From Lachnospiraceae bacterium (GTDB lineage: Bacteria > Bacillota > Clostridia > Lachnospirales > Lachnospiraceae), in contig JAFSWJ010000177.1 in NCBI GenBank assembly GCA_017444545.1, positions 1 through 6,724 of the forward strand: DNA of 6,724 nt. Reading direction: 5' to 3'. Of this stretch, positions 5,062 through 6,724 are shown one piece after another (the stretch's first letter is position 1; each line of letters begins with the position of its first letter). Position numbers and translations under genes: made by a program. The notes under the pieces are model-generated. The model ran no database searches. It was not told the DNA's origin and worked only from the letters and a program-made list of their open reading frames with translations.

Positions 5062-6724
5062 ATGAAAAAAAGCTGGAAGAGACTGTTGTCGGTGATGCTG
5101 TCGTTTGCGCTGGTATTCACCATGGATCTGGGTGTTTTCGCGGATACGGTGAGCACCGGAGAGGGGACCGGGTTCGTTGATGAAGTGACAGATCAGGTTC
5201 CGTCCGATGCTTTGCAGGAGGAGTCCGGAAAAGTACAGGAGCCGGATGCGGCCGGAGCAGAGGCTGTGAAGGATGAAGCCGCTTTGGAGGAGGGCGACGT
5301 TTCCGAAAACGCGGCCGTCAGCGAAAATGCATCCGGAGAGGAAAATACCGTGAGTGCGGATGAGGCTGAAACCTCCGGTGAAGATGAAGAGGAAGCTGGA
5401 GCAAAGCCGAAGTATCCGGCACCGGAAAAGGTGTACTGGGTGCAGGATTACAGTGTGAACATCGATGAGAAAATGGGCGTAGAAGGCAATGAGAACGGCT
5501 ATTATGGAGAGTTCTATTTCAGCAATGTTGACACACCGGATGAAAAGTATTTCTGGAAGCTTGAAAAAACAGATGCTAACGGAAAGTATTATCTCATAGA
5601 TTCCGGAGAAAGTATTTATGATGAGGATAATTTTCCTTCGTCCTTATATTCCTATACTATATGCAGAGCGTTTAAATATGAGTACCGTGAAGCAGGAAAC
5701 TACAGGCTTTCAGTCCGAATAGCGGGAGATGCCACACATTCTGCCAGTGACTGGAAGTCGCTGGTGTGGAATAACTACACTCCTGTCGAAACCGTGCTGG
5801 CGGCTCCGTCAGAAATCGAATATGAAAATCAAGAAATTAAAATCGATACGGAAGAGTACGGAGTAGCGCTTTTTTACGTCGAGTATTCCTACGATGATGC
5901 AGAGGAGAAAAAGGTTCTGCACAAAGGAGTTGCACCAGTTCTTGGTTCATTGGTCCAGGGAAACGTTTGCAAGTACTCTTTGAATGTTGATCCTGAAGCC
6001 GTAAGACGCGCAAAGGAAGCAGGTGCGGATCAGATATACCTTCGTGCAAGTGTTGTTAGTGATCAAATGTACTTAAAATCCCCGAGTCGTATGACGGAGA
6101 CCTACTATGGTTCCGTGGCTTTCAGTGATCTTCCGGTAGTATCTGATAACCAGATTTTTTCGATCGATATCACAGGCAATCCGGAAAGCCTTTGGATAGG
6201 ACGGGCAGGTCAGGATTCGGTTCAGCTTGGATACGAGATCTATCCCCGGAATGCCACCTACAGGAGCGTTTCATGGGACAGCGTGAACCCTGAGTTTGCC
6301 ACAGTCGATCAGAAAGGAAGGGTCGTTGCAAAAAGCCCGGGTACTGCAACGATACAGGTGCAGTCTGTATCATATCCGTCGGTGGTGTCGCGGTGCAGTA
6401 TTGAGATCAAAAAGCTCGAGCTTAATGCCATGCATTTTGAAAAGAGCAGCTATGATTTGTATCCCGGACAGACGGGCTTTGTGCCTAGGGTTATCTTTGA
6501 TCCTGCCGATGCGCCTGCAGCGGAAAAGGAGCTGATCTGGGAAAGCTCACAGCCTTCGGTTGTTTCCTGGAGTGATACCAAAAAGTGCTTTGTGGCAGGG
6601 GATGCGGGAAATGCGGTCATTACGGCAAAGTCGAAGGGAAAGCCTTCCGTATCCTGCAGTGCTTCGATAACAGTGTCACGCAGGGGCGGCCCGGTCATTG
6701 ATTCGGGAGAGAATGAAGGTATAA
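5062..6724 (+). CDS. Secreted surface protein with acidic linker and bacterial Ig-like (Big_2) domains; 3' partial
   Basis: The reading frame is open for 554 codons and runs off the right edge. Residues 1-27 are a Sec signal peptide: basic MKKSWKR, a hydrophobic core, and VFA before a likely cut at Ala27-Asp28, a signal peptidase I type site. Residues 28-115 are a strongly acidic Glu/Asp/Ala/Ser-rich linker including VSENAAVSENAS (80-91), a motif style I associate with Lachnospiraceae exoproteins. Residues 121-239 and 240-360 hold no domain I can name; aromatic-rich strands such as GEFYFSN and AGNYRLSVRIAGDA hint at fibronectin III-like folds. Residues 367-450 and 454-540 are Ig-like group 2 repeats: WDSVNPEFATVDQKGRVVAK followed by GTATIQV, then a more divergent copy with IWESSQPSVVSW and GNAVITAK. 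Any wall anchor or catalytic domain would lie beyond the window. The role is probably adhesion or cell-surface binding, but this is inference. Confidence 0.88.
   Translation, partial: MKKSWKRLLSVMLSFALVFTMDLGVFADTVSTGEGTGFVDEVTDQVPSDALQEESGKVQEPDAAGAEAVKDEAALEEGDVSENAAVSENASGEENTVSADEAETSGEDEEEAGAKPKYPAPEKVYWVQDYSVNIDEKMGVEGNENGYYGEFYFSNVDTPDEKYFWKLEKTDANGKYYLIDSGESIYDEDNFPSSLYSYTICRAFKYEYREAGNYRLSVRIAGDATHSASDWKSLVWNNYTPVETVLAAPSEIEYENQEIKIDTEEYGVALFYVEYSYDDAEEKKVLHKGVAPVLGSLVQGNVCKYSLNVDPEAVRRAKEAGADQIYLRASVVSDQMYLKSPSRMTETYYGSVAFSDLPVVSDNQIFSIDITGNPESLWIGRAGQDSVQLGYEIYPRNATYRSVSWDSVNPEFATVDQKGRVVAKSPGTATIQVQSVSYPSVVSRCSIEIKKLELNAMHFEKSSYDLYPGQTGFVPRVIFDPADAPAAEKELIWESSQPSVVSWSDTKKCFVAGDAGNAVITAKSKGKPSVSCSASITVSRRGGPVIDSGENEGI

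Overview
The window is about 6.7 kb of a bacterial chromosome in which every recognisable gene lies on the + strand. Gene content, strong GGAGG-type ribosome binding sites, a short Gram-positive-style signal peptidase I and a surface protein with VSEN-type repeats and bacterial Ig-like domains all point to an anaerobic Clostridia member of the Bacillota, most likely Lachnospiraceae. This placement is inferred from protein style, not from a marker gene.

Layout. (1) 2-208 is the 3' end of a response-regulator receiver domain, probably the tail of a hybrid sensor kinase. It overlaps by 8 bp the start of a complete type I signal peptidase (lepB, 201-722). (2) 723-1026 has no confident gene. It holds a short hairpin after lepB and a 211-bp element (788-998) bounded by a perfect 19-bp inverted repeat that continues inward as imperfect arms of about 57 bp, with a small hairpin in its centre. 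It looks like a MITE or a similar non-autonomous intergenic repeat. (3) 1027-4897 looks like one transcription unit: a class I/II aminotransferase, a HisC-type aminotransferase (4-bp ATGA overlap), a small membrane protein of the small multidrug export family (45-bp gap), and an acyltransferase-3 family membrane protein (overlapping start). The acyltransferase gene is much more AT-rich than its neighbours. (4) 4898-5061 holds a second palindromic repeat of REP type directly after the acyltransferase stop codon, then an AT-rich leader. (5) From 5062 past the right edge runs a secreted protein: signal peptide, long acidic linker, two poorly characterised beta-rich-looking regions, and two Ig-like (Big_2) domains.

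How the genes fit together. The two coupled aminotransferases suggest a shared amino-acid transamination task, possibly including histidinol phosphate. No other his gene is visible, so the exact substrates are open. Signal peptidase I would process secreted proteins in general, including one like the gene at 5062, but nothing ties the two specifically. I do not see a clearly new multi-gene system. The least explained material is the two intergenic repeats, the compositional break at the acyltransferase, and residues 120-366 of the surface protein.
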